A DNA stretch of 64,000 nt from Aquilaria yunnanensis (GCA_039654915.1 CM077599.1:28891501-28955500), one strand, 5' to 3'; shown: positions 21,451 through 33,599, numbered from the stretch's first letter. Made by a program: numbers and translations. Notes: generated from the sequence alone by a model not told the origin.

Positions 21451-22152
21451 CTTTAGAAGCTCCTATAGTTGCTGCCCCTATTGTTCCACCTCCCAGCCCT
21501 TGCCTTGCTATCATTCCCCTTCTCCCGAGGCCCTCTTTTCTTGTCCCCCATTAGTTTTTTTTTTTAGGTTCAAGTTTTTTAAACACTTGTTCTTAATGTG
21601 GCACAAAACAATGTTTTTAACTTCGTTTCGACTTGGGTTACTCATCTAGCTCTATAACGTTTGTTCTTCTAGATTTTTTCCATATGACTATTATGCCTTG
21701 TTATGGATGCTTCTATGCTTATGTGACTATTATGACTTTCTTATTCTCCTTGTTCCACATGACGCTTGTGCTTATAACTGTTCTTCACTCTTTTTGATTA
21801 TGACAAAAAAAGGGAGAAAATTAGTGGTTCATTAGCTTAATGTTGTTATTAATTATTTGTTTTTATTGATTCAAGATTATATATGCAAGAAGTAAGGGAG
21901 AGTAGTATTGTTATGTTGTTTTTGAATGATGGAGTAAAGGGGAGCATGCATAGTTAAAAAATTGTGGAAGCATTTGGTATTATATCTGTTTAGTATTGAC
22001 TTTTCAGTGAATATCTTGTGGTTGGTCTACATCCTTGAATAGGGAGTTTTGTTCATTTTTTAGGGGAGACTATGTCAAATTTTTCAAAATTCTTATTCTT
22101 AATCATTTCCAATGTTTTCTCAAAAGTTTTGTCATCATAAAAAAGGAGGAGA
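21451..22152 (+). other. Sirevirus 3' untranslated region and polypurine tracts
   Basis: No coding sequence. Two purine runs are seen: AAAAAAAGGGAGAAAA near 21805-21820 and AAAAAAGGAGGAGAT ending at 22152, directly before the 3' LTR. The second is the polypurine tract that would prime plus-strand synthesis. The first fits the extra purine tracts reported for Sireviruses. Confidence 0.75.
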
Positions 22153-23078
22153 TTGTTGAATTTGTTCCACTCATGACATATATTATTTAATTTTGATGAT
22201 AACAAAACATATTTGTTTTATGTGTTTCAAGGCTTTATTTAAAGATTTATACTTTGGTCGTTCATTCATAAAGTCTTGATCTTTGATAGAAAATTGTTTT
22301 CTCAAGTATATATCAAGTATTTTTTGTGATTCAAGCATTACTTGTGAATGAAGAAATCCTCTTGGCAAAAAATTTGTTGAAGTTTTGAAGTCTGGAAGCA
22401 AGAAAATCATGGAGCTACAGTTTCAACAAGGTGAAAATGTGTCAACGTGTTGAAACTAGAGCCGGTTTTCGAACCCGAGAGCATTTTACTTCTGGACAAG
22501 AAAATTATTCGAGTGAAAATCTGTCAACGTGTTGAAACTGAAGCAATTTTTTGAATCTGAGAACATTTTTGTTTTGGACAAGAATTTCATTCGAATGAAA
22601 ACTTTTCAACCGGGTGAAACGTGGACTCCAGACCTGCGCGCGAGTTCCCGTTTCAAAAAATCTTTGTAAATTCATTATAAATTCATGCCACGTCAGATTT
22701 CCACGTGTGTTAAGCACTGATAACTCATTAATTACCAATATAGCCGTTGGAGGTCAAACCTTAGATTTCGTTATCAGATTGAATTTTCAACTGAGTAAAA
22801 GTATTTCACCAGGGTGAAACTAGTCGACAGAAGCAATTCTCTGTCAAAATTTACAACAACGTTCATCAGATTTCAAGGGGACTTTTCTGATCATTCCAAC
22901 GGTCCTTAATGTTTTTTTTTTGCATCCATTGGAGTATAAAAACATCAAGAATCATTAATGAAAAATCTCTTGGAAACTAAGAAAGATAATCCACCATTAA
23001 GAGCTCAAACTTGATATTTGCCAAGAACATGTACTTTCATTTGCTTATTTAGCCTCGAGAGGTCCCATTGTTCTTACC

Positions 23079-24986
23079 TGTTGATACCCAATTTTGTCCA
23101 GGCATTGACTTTTGCTTAAGTTTTAGGTTAAGAAAATTAGTTTAGGGGGCATTTTCATTTTTAAGGACAATTTGGTCATTTGTTAAGAGTTTGGGTCATT
23201 TTTGTCATTTTAGGATTTTGCATAATTAGTTGGTCTAGTCACATTTAGGTTACATTGTTATTTTGGTCTAAGTAGTCATCTGGGATAGAAATAGGAGTTA
23301 ATTTAGTTTAGGCACTAATTTGGAATCCTAAAGGTCTTGTACGGTCAATTTAGGAAAAACAGGAAAGTTTGGGGGAAAGCTAGGAATTTTTAGAGGATTT
23401 TAGGGACAAATTGAAAAGTTTGAGGTAAATTTGTCAGAAATTGAGAGTTTGGGGGCAAATCTGATGAGATATTGAAAATTTAAGGAAATCTGGAAAATTT
23501 TAGGAAGTTTTGGGCGCAATTGACAAATCCTTAAAGTTTTGGGTCAAATTAAAATTCGCATAGAATTTAGGGCAAGATCAGCAACTTGAGAGTTTTTGGT
23601 GGACTTAAATTACTATTTTACCAGATTGTATCTTAATCTCCTCAAATTGAATTTGGATCAAGTTTTAACTTTGTAAAACCTAGCTAATCTCACCTAGCCC
23701 CAACTAGTATAAATAGGAGTCCAAATTTCAAGAAAAGGGTAGAGAAAATTTGTAACCCTAAGCTCCCAGCCAGAAATAGAGAGAACTGCAGCCTTAAGTC
23801 CCTTACTTTTCACTAGCCTACCCAAAAACCCTAAGCTTTTCCCGATCTCCGCCGGCACCCCTGGTTTCCCCTTTGCTGCCCGACGCCTCCAGCCTCCTTC
23901 CACCGCTGTTAGTCGTCCCTGCTCCCTCAACGTTCCGTAACCGTGCCCCGTGCCACTCTCACCGCTGTTCCCATCGCCGATTTAGCGAAGCCCGAGCACC
24001 GTAGCCAACGTCCCCTCCTCTGTCCCGCCATTATCGACCCCGCCAGTCACCGTTCATCCTTCCTGTAGGTCGCACATCTCTTCCCGAACAAATCTCAGGC
24101 CGCTGATCGCTCAAGCAACGCCGGAGAACACCGAATCAAAGGAGATTTGTTTCATGACCCGCGAACCCGATTCATTTTCACCTGGATCTAACCACTCAAG
24201 TTTCTCTTTTAGGTATAAACCTTGATTAGTCTCCCATTCTTCTTATTCCATTCATCTGGATTACTAACTTTCTTTTATTTTGCAGATTAGTCACTGACAG
24301 CATTGTTTTGGTTCATTTTCTTGCTTTGATTGTTTGTTTTGTTACTTTTAGAATCATGAATTAGTTTTTGGTAATTAATATTACATAGAATGGCAGGTTT
24401 AGGTTAGATCAGATATCATTTATTTTCTTTTTTTTTTCTCAGCTAGCACAAAATTTAAAAATTCATTCACATAATGCATCTAAGAAATCACACTTAGGAA
24501 AATTTAATTCTGCGTGGTTTTAATAAATCCTAGGATGAATTTAGGATAAAAAATAAATTTCAAGGTCCACATCCGGCTGATCTGATAAGATCCATGGTTT
24601 GGACAATTATTTAAAAATCTTTCAAAACAATAAAGAAAGTAAAGAAAAATAATTTTTAAGAACTATATCCAGGTGGTCCGATAAGATCCATGGTTTGAAA
24701 ATATCAAAATTTTCATAAAATAAATAAAAATCAAGTAGCAAGTTTTAGGAATCCATATTTGGGTGGTTCGGTTAGAATCCATGGTTTGGATATTAATCAA
24801 ATTAATTAGAAGCAAACAAAACAAAAATTAAAATCAAACTAAGGTGTCAATTTTGAGCGCTGGAATAAAGTTATTTTAACGTAACCGTACTCCCAAACCC
24901 CTCGAACTCTCGTTGACCATTTTTAGGTGTCCAATCGACCTAGATGTAAACTGATTGGTGGTGACTCCCAAAAACACGTTGCTACA
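23079..24986 (+). mobile_element. Solo LTR, probably Ty3-gypsy, inside the Sirevirus 3' LTR
   Basis: Starts TGTTGATACCCAATTTTG, ends GTTGCTACA, and has an exact 5 bp duplication TTACC (23074-23078 and 24987-24991). The uninterrupted 5' LTR of the host element reads straight across this point, which proves insertion. There is no internal coding region, so this is a solo LTR left by recombination. A TATA box TATAAATAGG lies at about 23709, followed by a GC-rich block (about 23820-24180) unlike the AT-rich surroundings. The same family occurs inverted at 37412-39643. The gypsy assignment is inferred from LTR size and style. Confidence 0.88.
23709..23718 (+). promoter_or_regulatory. TATA box of the solo LTR
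   Basis: TATAAATAGG is followed by the GC-rich leader-like block. The inverted copy has TACAAATAGG (minus strand, near 38987), which supports the match. Confidence 0.55.
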
Positions 24987-25568
24987 TTACCACATTGTAA
25001 CCACGAAATTACTGAGTTTATCTAAAGTGATTGAGTGATTTTCTTGTAAGGGAAAGGGAGTGAGAAAGGTTTCTAGTTGTCCTTTGGCAAAACTAGTGAG
25101 AGGTTGAGGTAAAAGGAACACTAAAGGATTGTGTGCCCTTGTATGCAATTGTGTATTCTTGTGTTTCATAGTGAAAAAAAAAACTCTCAAGTAGTGAACT
25201 TAAGGAGAGGAGTAGGCTCTCAAGAGGAGAGACCGAACCTATAAAAATTCTCTTGTGCAAGCTTATCTCTCTCTCTCCATACTTGATCTTTGGTTGGTAT
25301 TTTATACTACCTATCTTGGTTGAACTTATTTGTTTTCAAAAATACTTCAAAGGTAGTTTTCAAAGCAAAGTTTAGGTGGATTGTGGTAGTCATTTTCTGG
25401 TTAGATTAGGGTTAATTATTATTCCTTGAATTACATTTGAGTTTGAGGGTTTAAGAACCCATTTTTTGTTTGCTTTAGAACTCAACCAATTCACCCCCCT
25501 CTTGGTTGTACTTAGGACAACACCTTTTATACTTTTTCTTTTTGGGTTTTTGTTATCCTTTGTGCCAG

Positions 25569-25903
25569 AGTTTGCTTACACAACAAGGGTAACCGAGAAA
25601 TGCGATGTGTACAGCATTCGAGGTAATCAAAGGAAGACACCCTGGAGAAGGCATATGCGGTTCACCCTCAGCGCTTGGACCAGAGGATGTGCTGCAGAAA
25701 GATTTGCTTGATGATAGGCTTCCAAAACCATCTCTTCAAATCCAGAACAAACTCGAAACAATCATGAAGCTTGCAGTTAGATGCATAATGAGAATCCACA
25801 GTTAAAGGCTAGCAATGAAAATAATTTCTCAAATGCTTTCAGCAAGTCCCGTAACTTATGGGAACTGATTCGACGTGACATTGTTCATTTTTTTTTATAC
25901 TGA
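25569..25903 (+). pseudogene. LRR receptor-like kinase pseudogene, exon 2
   Basis: Continues the kinase domain broken off at 12891. Joining ...GCTCCAG to AGTTTGCT gives APEFAYT, so the intron splits the conserved APE motif, the usual intron place in this kinase family. The acceptor is TTGTGCCAG at 25560-25568. The exon reads FAYTTRVTEKCDVYS, then a small deletion that removes the residues after DVYS and shifts frame, then EVIKGRHPGEG, DLLDDRLPKPSLQ and KLAVRCI. A second frame change precedes the tail (NENPQLKASNE...), which ends at a TGA about 25901-25903. It lies about 12.7 kb from exon 1 because of the retrotransposon in the intron. Confidence 0.85.
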
Positions 25904-26084
25904 GAAGTATGTTACTAGATGTTGATAACAAGTTGGAGTTTCATAGGGTTATGCAATGATGGAGGAGGAACGTCCAAAAACGATCTTTTCACATATTTAT
26001 TCCTTCTACTCAAACATTTTATCATCACTGAAGAAGCAAGCCTTGAATGGCATTTCACACACATTTTCAAAGGAAATACTACAC
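25904..26084. other. Short spacer after the kinase relic
   Basis: This would contain the 3' untranslated region of the receptor kinase gene. No clear polyadenylation signal or other feature was assigned. Confidence 0.4.
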
Positions 26085-26358
26085 TAGTGTTTAGTTGTGA
26101 AATTTTTTCCTATTTTTCTTTTTTAAATTTTCTTTAATAAAATTTTTAGTACATAACATGTTTTAAGGATATGAACAACATTGTTTTTTAAATTTTAAAA
26201 AACTCAAATTAAAAAATAGAAAAACTTATTTTTAGATGTTTTCCGTTTTTAACGTATGAATTTTCCAAAATTTAGAAAACATTGTTTTTCACTACTAAAC
26301 CTTTTATCAAAGAAAATTTAGAAATGAGAAATAAGAAAATTTTATCCAAACACCACCT
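26085..26358. mobile_element. Foldback MITE, 'AGTGTTTAG/GGTGTTTGG' family
   Basis: The left end AGTGTTTAGTTGTGAAATTT pairs with the inverted right end GGTGTTTGGATAAAATTTTC, and the similarity runs inward (TTTTCTTTTTTAAATTTTC against TTTCTCATTTCTAAATTTTC). It resembles the element at 38704-38951, so it is a dispersed family. The target duplication is not clear. Confidence 0.6.
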
Positions 26359-26554
26359 GTATGTGCCGGTGAGAGTCATGAAAAGCCTATACCAGGAAAA
26401 AGTGATTTACGATAATATCTTTAAACTCAATGAGAATCAGACCAATAACATTTCTTTTATAATAGAGGGTACAATAATGGGAAAGAAAATTTTTTGATCT
26501 TGTTGATGACTTGAAGTGATTTTAGCATCTTTAAGTTTTTGTTGAAAATGCGTG

Positions 26555-26555
<1 letters not shown>

Positions 26556-26586
<31 letters not shown>
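26556..26586. repeat. (TA)n microsatellite
   Basis: About 15 TA units, followed by a short CA-rich stretch. Confidence 0.9.
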
Positions 26587-26830
26587 CGCACACACATACA
26601 CAGACTAGTTATATTATATACACGGACTAGTTTTTGAAAATACGTACGAAACTATGATCATATGTGGTATTTATCTGATCTAATGAATCTCCCTAATTCA
26701 AAACTCGGTCCCCCAAAATGTGATTAGATAATAAGACTGCGAAGCCTTGCCTTCCAAAAGTCCAACTTCCACAAGTCACTACTTAGAACAAATTTTCCAA
26801 GATTGAAAAATCAGAAGCCAAGTTTCAAAG

Positions 26831-27376
26831 TAGGGATGTCAATAGGGCATCCAGTTGCATCCGATATGATGGGTCAAACTTTTTTAGCAATTAATAGAGT
26901 TTATGTTAGATATAGTTTTTCTTTTTCGACCCATTGTCAGGTTTAGGTAGAATGCGGGTTTAGGGTTTACTCGCCCCACATTCGACCTATATGTGTGTGT
27001 GTGTGTGTGCCTGTGCGCGCACGTGTATATATAACATATTAGTATTATTTATATAATGAAAATAAAAGCATAATGAATAAGTTATATGAATTTAAAAACA
27101 AGTATAAGTTGCTTTAATAGATAAGATAGAATGAATATTTTTTACAATAACAAATGTAACATTACACATTACATGATTCAATAAAATTTTGGTTATGGAG
27201 ATATGGTAGATGGATAAGTTTTATCCAACTCAACCCGTCTAAAAATGGGTATATATATGGATGTAAAAATTGTCCACTCTATGAATAATGGGTAGGATAC
27301 AGATAGAGCGTTCAAGGTCACGGTAGGATGTAGGAATACTCTCATTCAACCCATATTCATTATACTAAGATCCCTA
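26831..27376. mobile_element. hAT-like MITE with 8 bp target duplication
   Basis: Bounded by inverted tips TAGGGATGTC and TAGGGATCTT (right end inverted) and by an 8 bp duplication with one mismatch, TTTCAAAG (26823-26830) and TTTCAAAA (27377-27384). An 8 bp duplication with short inverted tips is the hAT pattern. The interior has GGGTTT/AACCC-rich ends, a (GT)n stretch near 26994-27010 and no coding sequence. Confidence 0.7.
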
Positions 27377-27384
27377 TTTCAAAA

Positions 27385-28934
27385 TCAGAGAACCCACCCA
27401 TTTCAAGTCGAACTAATTTCTCAAGTCTGTGCATATGGATTCAATGTTTGCCTCTTTTTTTCCGTAGGAATTAATAAGATGAAGAACTTCCGTCAAATTC
27501 AAATGGAGAAAGTAAAAGATGGATTCGCAGAATTCATTTCTGGAATCGTGGACAAGCATTTCAATGTCAAGCAATAGGCAACATCTCGCAGCAAAATCCT
27601 GAATGAAGGATTATTATTTATAAACGCATTTAAAGCAAAATCTAACATATCAAAACACAACCAAAATTATCAAAACCACTTTAGACGCCGAAATCAGATC
27701 ACAGAGCAGTGCTCAAGTTTTACCGAACGAGATGCTTCTCAGAGAAATGAAAGGCCTTAACCCTCCTACCACCAAGTATAACATACATTGTAAATTATAG
27801 GTATACCACGCTTATGATATACAGCGCTGCATATAATTATTGATTTCGTAAAATAATATATATAAAAATATTATTTTAAGATAAAAAGAACAAATACAAA
27901 TTTTTTAGCATACATTTTAATATATATTCTATTTATTTTTATAACAAACTTTCTAATATAAATAAAATATATATGAGGATAATATGTTTTATATGAAAAC
28001 ACTTAAAAATGTAATATATAGAATAAAATAAATATTATTCAGTGAAAGAATTATAAGAATTTCCAAATTTCAATTATATTTGTATCATTTACCAATTAAA
28101 TTTTATTTTCAAATAAAAAATAAAATAATTTCAATATTTACCTCAAAATATTTGTATTAATTACATTTTATTATTTTATAAATGAATATTTGTGGTATAT
28201 TGATGTAAAATGAAAAATATATCCATAACCCATTGTACGTGGCATACTGCAGGCATACTACATGGCATACCATGGTAAATTTATTAAAAAACCACAAAAA
28301 AAATGTTGTTGCATAAAATATTGCAATATTTCGTGCAAAAACCAAACAATTGTGAAACTAGTGTACAAAATACGAGCTATACACGATAAACGGCCTTACA
28401 GAATGAAATTTGTGACCATACAAGGGTCTTAAATTTCATCTGTAAGGTGGTAGAGCACATGAAATACCATGTATCATATGTATACAATACGAGGTACATA
28501 GATTTTTTTAGTTCATTGGGTTTTTGCATGAAATATGGTATTTGACTTATCGATATTTTTTATGCATTTTTTTTCAATGTATTGCGCTATACCAAGCAAC
28601 ATGCCTATGGTATATTGCATACCGTGAGTAAGGGAAGTTTTTATATTTCATTTTGCTCCAATTGACCACATAATTGCATATATGAAATGATAGAATATAT
28701 TAAGTAATATACACATTTTGACATAAGAATTGATGTTATTTTATTTCTTTGTTTAAAAATAAATGTTAACAAGTAAACGATGTTAACATGATTGAGAATA
28801 AAAGATTGTTATAATTTTTCTTTCATTTTAATTTTCACCATTTCAATTTACATTTAAAAAAACAACAAGATTGGTAGGGAAATTATGATGGCGACAATTA
28901 CATTTTAATATAATTATTTTATTTATATATCATG
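27385..28934. other. AT-rich spacer with GGTATACC-type repeat relics
   Basis: No gene recognised. Words such as GGCATACC, GGTATACCAC and ATACCGTGAG recur at about 27780-28640 and again at 29555-29640, and resemble the insert at 34067-34759. They suggest one or more old inverted-repeat elements, but the ends could not be fixed. Confidence 0.4.
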
Positions 28935-29433
28935 TGTAATAACCCAAGTCTAGAACCGGTCAACGGAATACTGCTCACACCATATGAGCTATCATTTGAA
29001 AAATAATAAGCGTTTGGTGCATGTATCCTGGAATTTGGGTCTATATATCCACATAAAGCTTCCTATATTTTACTCATCCCTTATGTACCTAAGGTCCTCA
29101 TTAAGGTCAGCTGGATTACTTGGTTCCCTAGACTAATAACCTCTCTAATCGAACTACTTAGTCTCTGGCCAAGTAGCCTTTCAAATCTAGAATCAGTCCC
29201 AATAGGCGATGTATATGCACACCCACTATGTCACACCATTGTGGTTTCGGGTAGGCTCTTATACCATCTGTAAAGACCCAAGTCTAAAATCAGTCAATGA
29301 AATACCTATCCACACCACATAAACTATCATTTAAAAAATGATAAGCATTAGGTATTTGTACTTTGAAACTTGAGCTTATATATCCGCATAAAACTTCTCA
29401 CATTTAACCCATGTGGGATATGAGAGTATTATA
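28935..29433 (-). mobile_element. TRIM retrotransposon, locus A
   Basis: On the plus strand, LTR-like copies starting TGTAATAACCCAAGTCTAGA (28935) and TGTAAAGACCCAAGTCTAAA (29269) flank a ~190 bp internal part that ends CTCTTATACCATC, the complement of a tRNA-Met primer site. It is therefore a minus-strand TRIM with LTRs of about 165 bp. The right copy of the target duplication is TTATG and the left TCATG, one mismatch. The left copy lacks the usual GGATATGGGGTGTTACA end. There is no coding capacity. Confidence 0.72.
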
Positions 29434-31225
29434 TTATGAGAAGTATGATGCAAATAATTTGAACAATTATAAAAATATGCAAAAAAAAATTGATGTTTTT
29501 CATGTTAAATTAATATTTTAATATATATTATTTTATGAAATCAATAATGATTTATGTCACGATATACCATACGATATACTTATAATTGCAGGTGTAAGTG
29601 TCGTACACCTAATGATACCAGTATTAAAACCTTAGTACTTACTAACTAAATTTTTAAAATAAAATAATCTTTGTAAATAAAGAGTCTCGCCTTTAAAACT
29701 TTAGAAATCTTTATTGACTACAGCAGAATTTTTTTTTCCATTTTTCACAATGTAATATTTTTATTTTTATTTTTTATTTATAAACAATGCATTTGAAAGC
29801 TAATATTTGTTATGTTTAATTATCAATTTAATTATGCTTTTCTAAAACATATATAATTTTTGTGAATTTTTTCCTTACCAACCTAAAGAAAATGAAAAAT
29901 ATAAGATTTTCTAAAATATAATTTTTGTGAATTTTACTCTTACATTGTATAAGATTTTTTAAAAAAAATTCTCGCTTCTTAAAATATAAGGCTTCAATAA
30001 GTACACAATCTAAATAAATAATTGTATTTATACAAAAATAAGGCTTTAATGAGTATGTCACTGTATCTGTGTGTTTGAAGTGATCAGATTGGATATTACA
30101 AAGCCTATTGAACCCAAATAATGATTTAAGTAAATGCAATCTCGAAATTTCACGTTAATCAATACATTCTTTTTAGTCATAGCTAAGAAAAATTAATAAT
30201 GAGAATTTGAATTTTAAGCTTTTAATTAACTATCTATTACTAAACTAGTTTTATACCCATTCCACAGATAGTGACATTTTTTTAATAAATAATTAAAGGT
30301 AAAATTTATATGGTGATTGCCATCATACATATTCATAATTTAAATATAAAAATATAAAAATTAGATATTACTCAAAATATATAGATAAATGGAGAATAAT
30401 TAGTGATTCTAACAATCTAACGACAAAAAAAATTACAGGTTTTTCAGTCACAACAAATGTCTTAATCATATCTACGAATTTATATGGTATTTCTGTGTTC
30501 AAACTACCATTGGAAAATAGTTATGATGAAGTATACTTTGATATTGTTTAGATTTAATTTTTTGTCCCTTTTTTAGTTTATAATCTTATTTCAATTAAAA
30601 TTAAATGCAACCATTGAGCCAAATTTAAGATGAACACTGATACATAGCTAAAGTTATATCTTGGAGTGATTATTAAAGAAGTATATTAAAATTAATTATT
30701 TTTATATAGGAATTGTTCATCAACTTGTATACCGTTGAAACACTACACTTTAAGAAATTTTAATAATGTTTCTATAAAATATTTTGAAAAAATATTTTTA
30801 TTTATTTTTATATTAGGTAGGGTATTGGAAAAAAGTCAAAAATAAAATAAAATGCTTTCTTCAAAAATTTTATTTGAGTAATTATTAAGTAGATAGAGTA
30901 TTAACTTTAAAATATCATTGATTTAAAATAAAAAATTATTAAAAGTGATAATAATGTATTAATTTTAGTGTGAAAAAAATAGAGCCTAACGTTATAAAGA
31001 ACAAAAGAAAAAAATTATACGTAGAGACATTCATATTATCAAAATAAATTCAATGAATTATAGAAAATTACTTAAAAGATGTCATAGGACAATTCATGAA
31101 ATATGGCTATGAATTCTTGAGTAACTTACAAGGTTTAGTAGAATTTACACCATGACCCCAATAACTTCGAAAACTTTTTTTTTTCTTTGCCCAGCTTATT
31201 GGTATTCCAAAATGTGGGGGAGAGT
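29434..31225. other. AT-rich spacer, nothing recognised
   Basis: No coding, RNA or clear mobile element signal apart from the GGTATACC-type relic at about 29555-29640. Long open frames here are AT-rich chance frames. Confidence 0.5.
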
Positions 31226-32313
31226 TGTAACACCCCCATATCCCACATGGTTGAATTGTGGAAAACCTTATGTGGATATATAGGCTCCAGTTCCAGAACA
31301 TAAACACCTAACACTTATATACTTTTTATAAAGGATAGCTCATGTGGTGTGGGCAAGTGTTCCGTTGACTGGTTCTGGACTTGGGTCATTACAGATGGTA
31401 TTAGAGTCGACCTAGGACCATGATGGTGTGGCATGATGCATGTGCACATGCATCATCTACTAGGACTGATCCTGGATTTGAAAAGCTAGTTGATCAGGGG
31501 TTAAGTAGTCCGATTAGATAGATTACTTGGTCCGGGGAACATCTGCCCACACCACATGGCTTATCCTTTATGAAAAGGATAAGCGTTAGATGTTTATATT
31601 CTAGAATTTGAGCCTATATATCCACATAAAGCTTCCTACATATTACTTGTGTGGGATATGAGGTTGTTACAAACTTCTCTCCTTATGTACCCAACGGAAT
31701 ACTTAGCCCCTAGCTAAGTAGCCTCTCAAATCCAAAATCAGTCTCGGTAGGACGAGATGATGCATGTGCATACCCACCATACCATACCATCGTGGTCTCA
31801 GGTTGGCTCTGATACTATCTGTAACGACTAAAGTTAAAAACTAGTCAACGGAAGATCTGCCCATATCACATGGTCTATCCTTTATGAAAAAGATAAATGT
31901 TAGGTGTTTATGTTCTGGAACTGGAGCCTATATATCCACATAAGGTTTCTCACAATTCAATTACGTGGGATATGTGGGTGTTACAAACTCCCTCCTTATG
32001 TACCCAACGTCTCCGTTGGGGTCAGTTAGATTACTTGCTTTTCCGGACCAAGTAGTCTCTCAAATCCAGGATCAGTCCCGGTAGATGATGTATGTGCACA
32101 CCCACTATGCCACACCATCATGGACCCGGGTCAACTTTGATATCATCTGTAATGACCCAAGTTCAGAACTGGTCAGCAAAACACCTGTACATACCACATG
32201 AGCTATCCTTTATGAAAAGGATAAGCGTTAGGTGCTTATGTTTTGGAATTGGAGCATATATATCCATACAAGGCTTCCTACAATTCACTCATATGGGATA
32301 TAGAAGTGTTGCA
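31226..32313. mobile_element. Composite TRIM cluster (one plus, three minus LTRs)
   Basis: A plus-strand LTR (31226-31393, TGTAACACCCCCATATCCC...GGGTCATTACA) is preceded by a purine tract (GTGGGGGAGAGT) and followed by a primer-site-like TGGTATTAGAGTC at 31396. Its internal part runs to about 31539 and then meets, head to head, a minus-strand LTR lacking its first ~35 bp (31540-31671). Then follow an internal part (31672-31819), an LTR (31820-31985), another internal part (31986-32147) and a third LTR (32148-32313). LTR-internal-LTR-internal-LTR arrays arise by recombination between TRIM copies. Confidence 0.78.
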
Positions 32314-33475
32314 ATAGTAGATCCTCAAAACCTTGGAATAAGAATATAATTTAAACAAAATAAAGAATATAGTTCACTATTGATTTTTTTAGTGTGAAAA
32401 ATGCACATTAATTTTTGAAATAGATAAGCACAATGATATACTATTCTATTACATTATTGTAAATGGGTAGTGTCTGTCGTAATTGGAATTAAGAATCCAA
32501 TTGATTAATTGGATCAGACGCTTCAAATTTCAATCGGTTAATCTCATAATTGGCCTACTTTTAAACTTCAAATCTGAAGGAAGAAATGACATTTTTAGTC
32601 CAAAAATTTATCATATTTTTTGTTCGAGTCTTAAAAATTGTAATTATTCTAAAGTTATTCTAAAACTTTGTTAAAGTCTTAACAGTTCATCCTAAATTTA
32701 TTGAAAAAGAATTACTTAACAAGAATCCAATATTAAGAAAAGGAAAACCTGATGATTTAAACCAGAAAATACCAAATGTTGGAAAATTAAAATTTTGAAA
32801 ATGAAAATGTGAGAAATAACTTCCGTTCGTGTAGGAATATTTTGTGAGTGTGGTAGTATTGGAAGGCCAGAAAATGTAAAAGAAAATAAGTAATCTTCAA
32901 AATACAATATGTATAGTATAAGTAATAAATAAATAGATTTATTGTATTGAAGTAAAAAGAAAAAAAAAGTTGCAAGTTATGTAGTTGTAATTTTTATTTC
33001 CTTTAGTGCATCTTCTACTTACCCATAAAAGCCAATGTTGCTAATAATAATGTAAAGTGTATTTAATTTAATTTTAAAACAATAGTTGGCCTAAAGTGTC
33101 TAACTTTTAAATAATTGTTATAAATTATTACCATAATTTGAGAGGTGCGGATTTCACACTTAATAATGGGGGGGGGGGGGTGATAATTTTAGGTTTAGAC
33201 AAAAAGTAGGAGCTAAACAATAGCACTTTAAATTAAAACTCAAATATGGTCAAAATTGATAAAATTGAGATTTATTTTCAACATTTTTGTATAGATATAT
33301 ATGTTTAAATTTTTGGCTTTTTAAAGAAAATCAAAATTTTTATTATTTTTTTTAAAACGTTAAGTTGCAGTTTTTAGTGTATGTAATAAAAATATTTATT
33401 GCTACATTAAGCTTAAATATTTTGGATTGAAGGTCAAATATTGTCAAAATTCATAATTAAGAACATTTAATAGAT
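32314..33475. other. AT-rich spacer with a poly-G run
   Basis: Nothing coding recognised. A run of 13 G at 33168-33180 is striking in AT-rich DNA and is probably a slippage product. Confidence 0.5.
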
Positions 33476-33568
33476 ATTATTAGAATTATATTATAAATAT
33501 GAGAGAAATTTTACCATTTATGAAGGTAAATATTACGTGGCACCCAATTAGGATCTAGCAATTTGGAC

Positions 33569-33599
<31 letters not shown>

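Larger units (their letters stand above)
12977..25522 (+). mobile_element. Sirevirus (SIRE-type Ty1-copia) in the kinase intron
   Basis: The element spans two LTRs (12977-14433, and 22153-25522 split by a later insert), with termini TGTTGRATT...GACAACA and an exact target duplication CCTTT at 12972-12976 and 25523-25527. Order: initiator-methionine-tRNA primer site, long gag with two zinc knuckles, protease, integrase, reverse transcriptase ([12 protein letters not shown]) and RNase H, then a spacer with tandem repeats, an envelope-like ORF and a polypurine tract. Long LTRs, the large gag, the extra ORF after pol and repeated AAAAAGGGAGA-type tracts are Sirevirus hallmarks. LTRs differ by roughly 7% over the first 280 bp by eye. 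It lies in the same direction as the host gene. All frames are broken. Confidence 0.95.
22153..25522 (+). repeat. 3' LTR of the Sirevirus, split by a solo LTR
   Basis: 22153-23078 and 24992-25522 together match the 5' LTR (12977-14433). The gap is filled by a separate 1908 bp insert at 23079-24986 plus its repeated target TTACC. The LTR ends GGACAACA followed by the target duplication CCTTT. Confidence 0.92.

Noticed and set aside
10117..25903. Functional LRR receptor kinase
   Set aside because: At least three frameshifts and six stops in exon 1, more damage in exon 2, and loss of all catalytic motifs.
26994..27010. (GT)n run as a possible regulatory Z-DNA element
   Set aside because: It lies inside a non-autonomous MITE with no nearby working gene.
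29828..30139. 103-codon minus-strand open frame
   Set aside because: Very AT-rich, no motif, no neighbours; likely chance in AT-rich DNA.
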